Shown here in pieces: positions 6,136 to 6,161 of a stretch of DNA of 6,161 bases. The notes under the pieces are model-generated. The model was not told where the DNA came from and made no database searches. It saw nothing but the letters and a program-made list of their open reading frames with translations. Positions within the stretch are counted from its first letter, which is position 1, and each line of letters begins with the position of its first letter. This stretch comes from Clostridiales bacterium UBA6468. Its GTDB lineage: Bacteria > Bacillota > Clostridia > Oscillospirales > Oscillospiraceae. Location: NCBI GenBank assembly GCA_002436765.1, contig DJNI01000009.1:1-6161 (forward strand), read 5' to 3'. A program made the position numbers and the translations under genes.

Positions 6136-6161
6136 TTAAGGAAGCTCTGAATAAATCGTCT
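6136..6161 (+). repeat. Right copy of the flanking inverted repeat, cut by the window end
   Basis: Directly after the U32 stop codon, the sequence TTAAGGAAGCTCTGAATAAA and the bases after it to the edge are the inverse of 70-95. It begins 0-3 bases from the TAA and runs out of the window, so its full length cannot be seen. No terminator for the U32 gene is visible before it, so the repeat may supply the 3' end of that transcript. The match to the left copy is direct observation; a mobile origin is inference. Confidence 0.65.

Overview
The window looks like chromosomal DNA of a GC-rich low-oxygen Firmicute, most likely class Clostridia in or near the Oscillospiraceae/Ruminococcaceae. The grounds are a HrcA/CIRCE-controlled heat-shock operon, a DnaK lacking the roughly 24-residue ATPase-domain insertion of Gram-negative DnaK, strong AGGAGG ribosome sites, and AT-rich intergenic DNA between GC-rich genes. 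The genus is inference; no rRNA or other taxonomic marker is present.

Layout. Positions 1-130 hold no gene: they contain the end of what looks like a dispersed repeat (70-95), a hairpin (96-123) and then the terminator of the heat-shock operon (131-165). Positions 168-3748 carry hrcA, grpE and dnaK on the minus strand, transcribed right to left in that order. The operon is driven by a near-consensus sigma-A promoter (3802-3830) whose start region is covered by a perfect CIRCE operator (3771-3797). A further CIRCE-like half-site (3813-3821) lies inside the promoter spacer. The 88-base hrcA-grpE gap can form two mutually exclusive RNA stems. No dnaJ follows dnaK within the window.

A 305-base divergent intergenic region (3749-4053) separates this operon from a plus-strand gene (4054-6135). 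That gene encodes a 693-residue U32-family 'peptidase' with a DUF3656-like middle part, resembling the RlhA/TrhP group of RNA hydroxylation factors. The intergenic region also carries a 16-base direct repeat, one copy near each divergent promoter. Immediately after the U32 stop codon the window ends in an inverted copy of the repeat seen at 70-95. The whole five-feature block is therefore bracketed by inverted copies of one short sequence.

Functionally, HrcA represses the operon at CIRCE. On heat or proteotoxic stress HrcA loses activity and GrpE and DnaK are made. GrpE is the nucleotide-exchange factor of DnaK, and their partner DnaJ must be encoded elsewhere or beyond the left edge. The U32 gene has its own promoter and no visible CIRCE control. 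Most of the window is conserved housekeeping sequence. The observations most worth checking are regulatory: the extra half-site, the switching intergenic stems, the repeated motif between the promoters, and the flanking inverted repeat.
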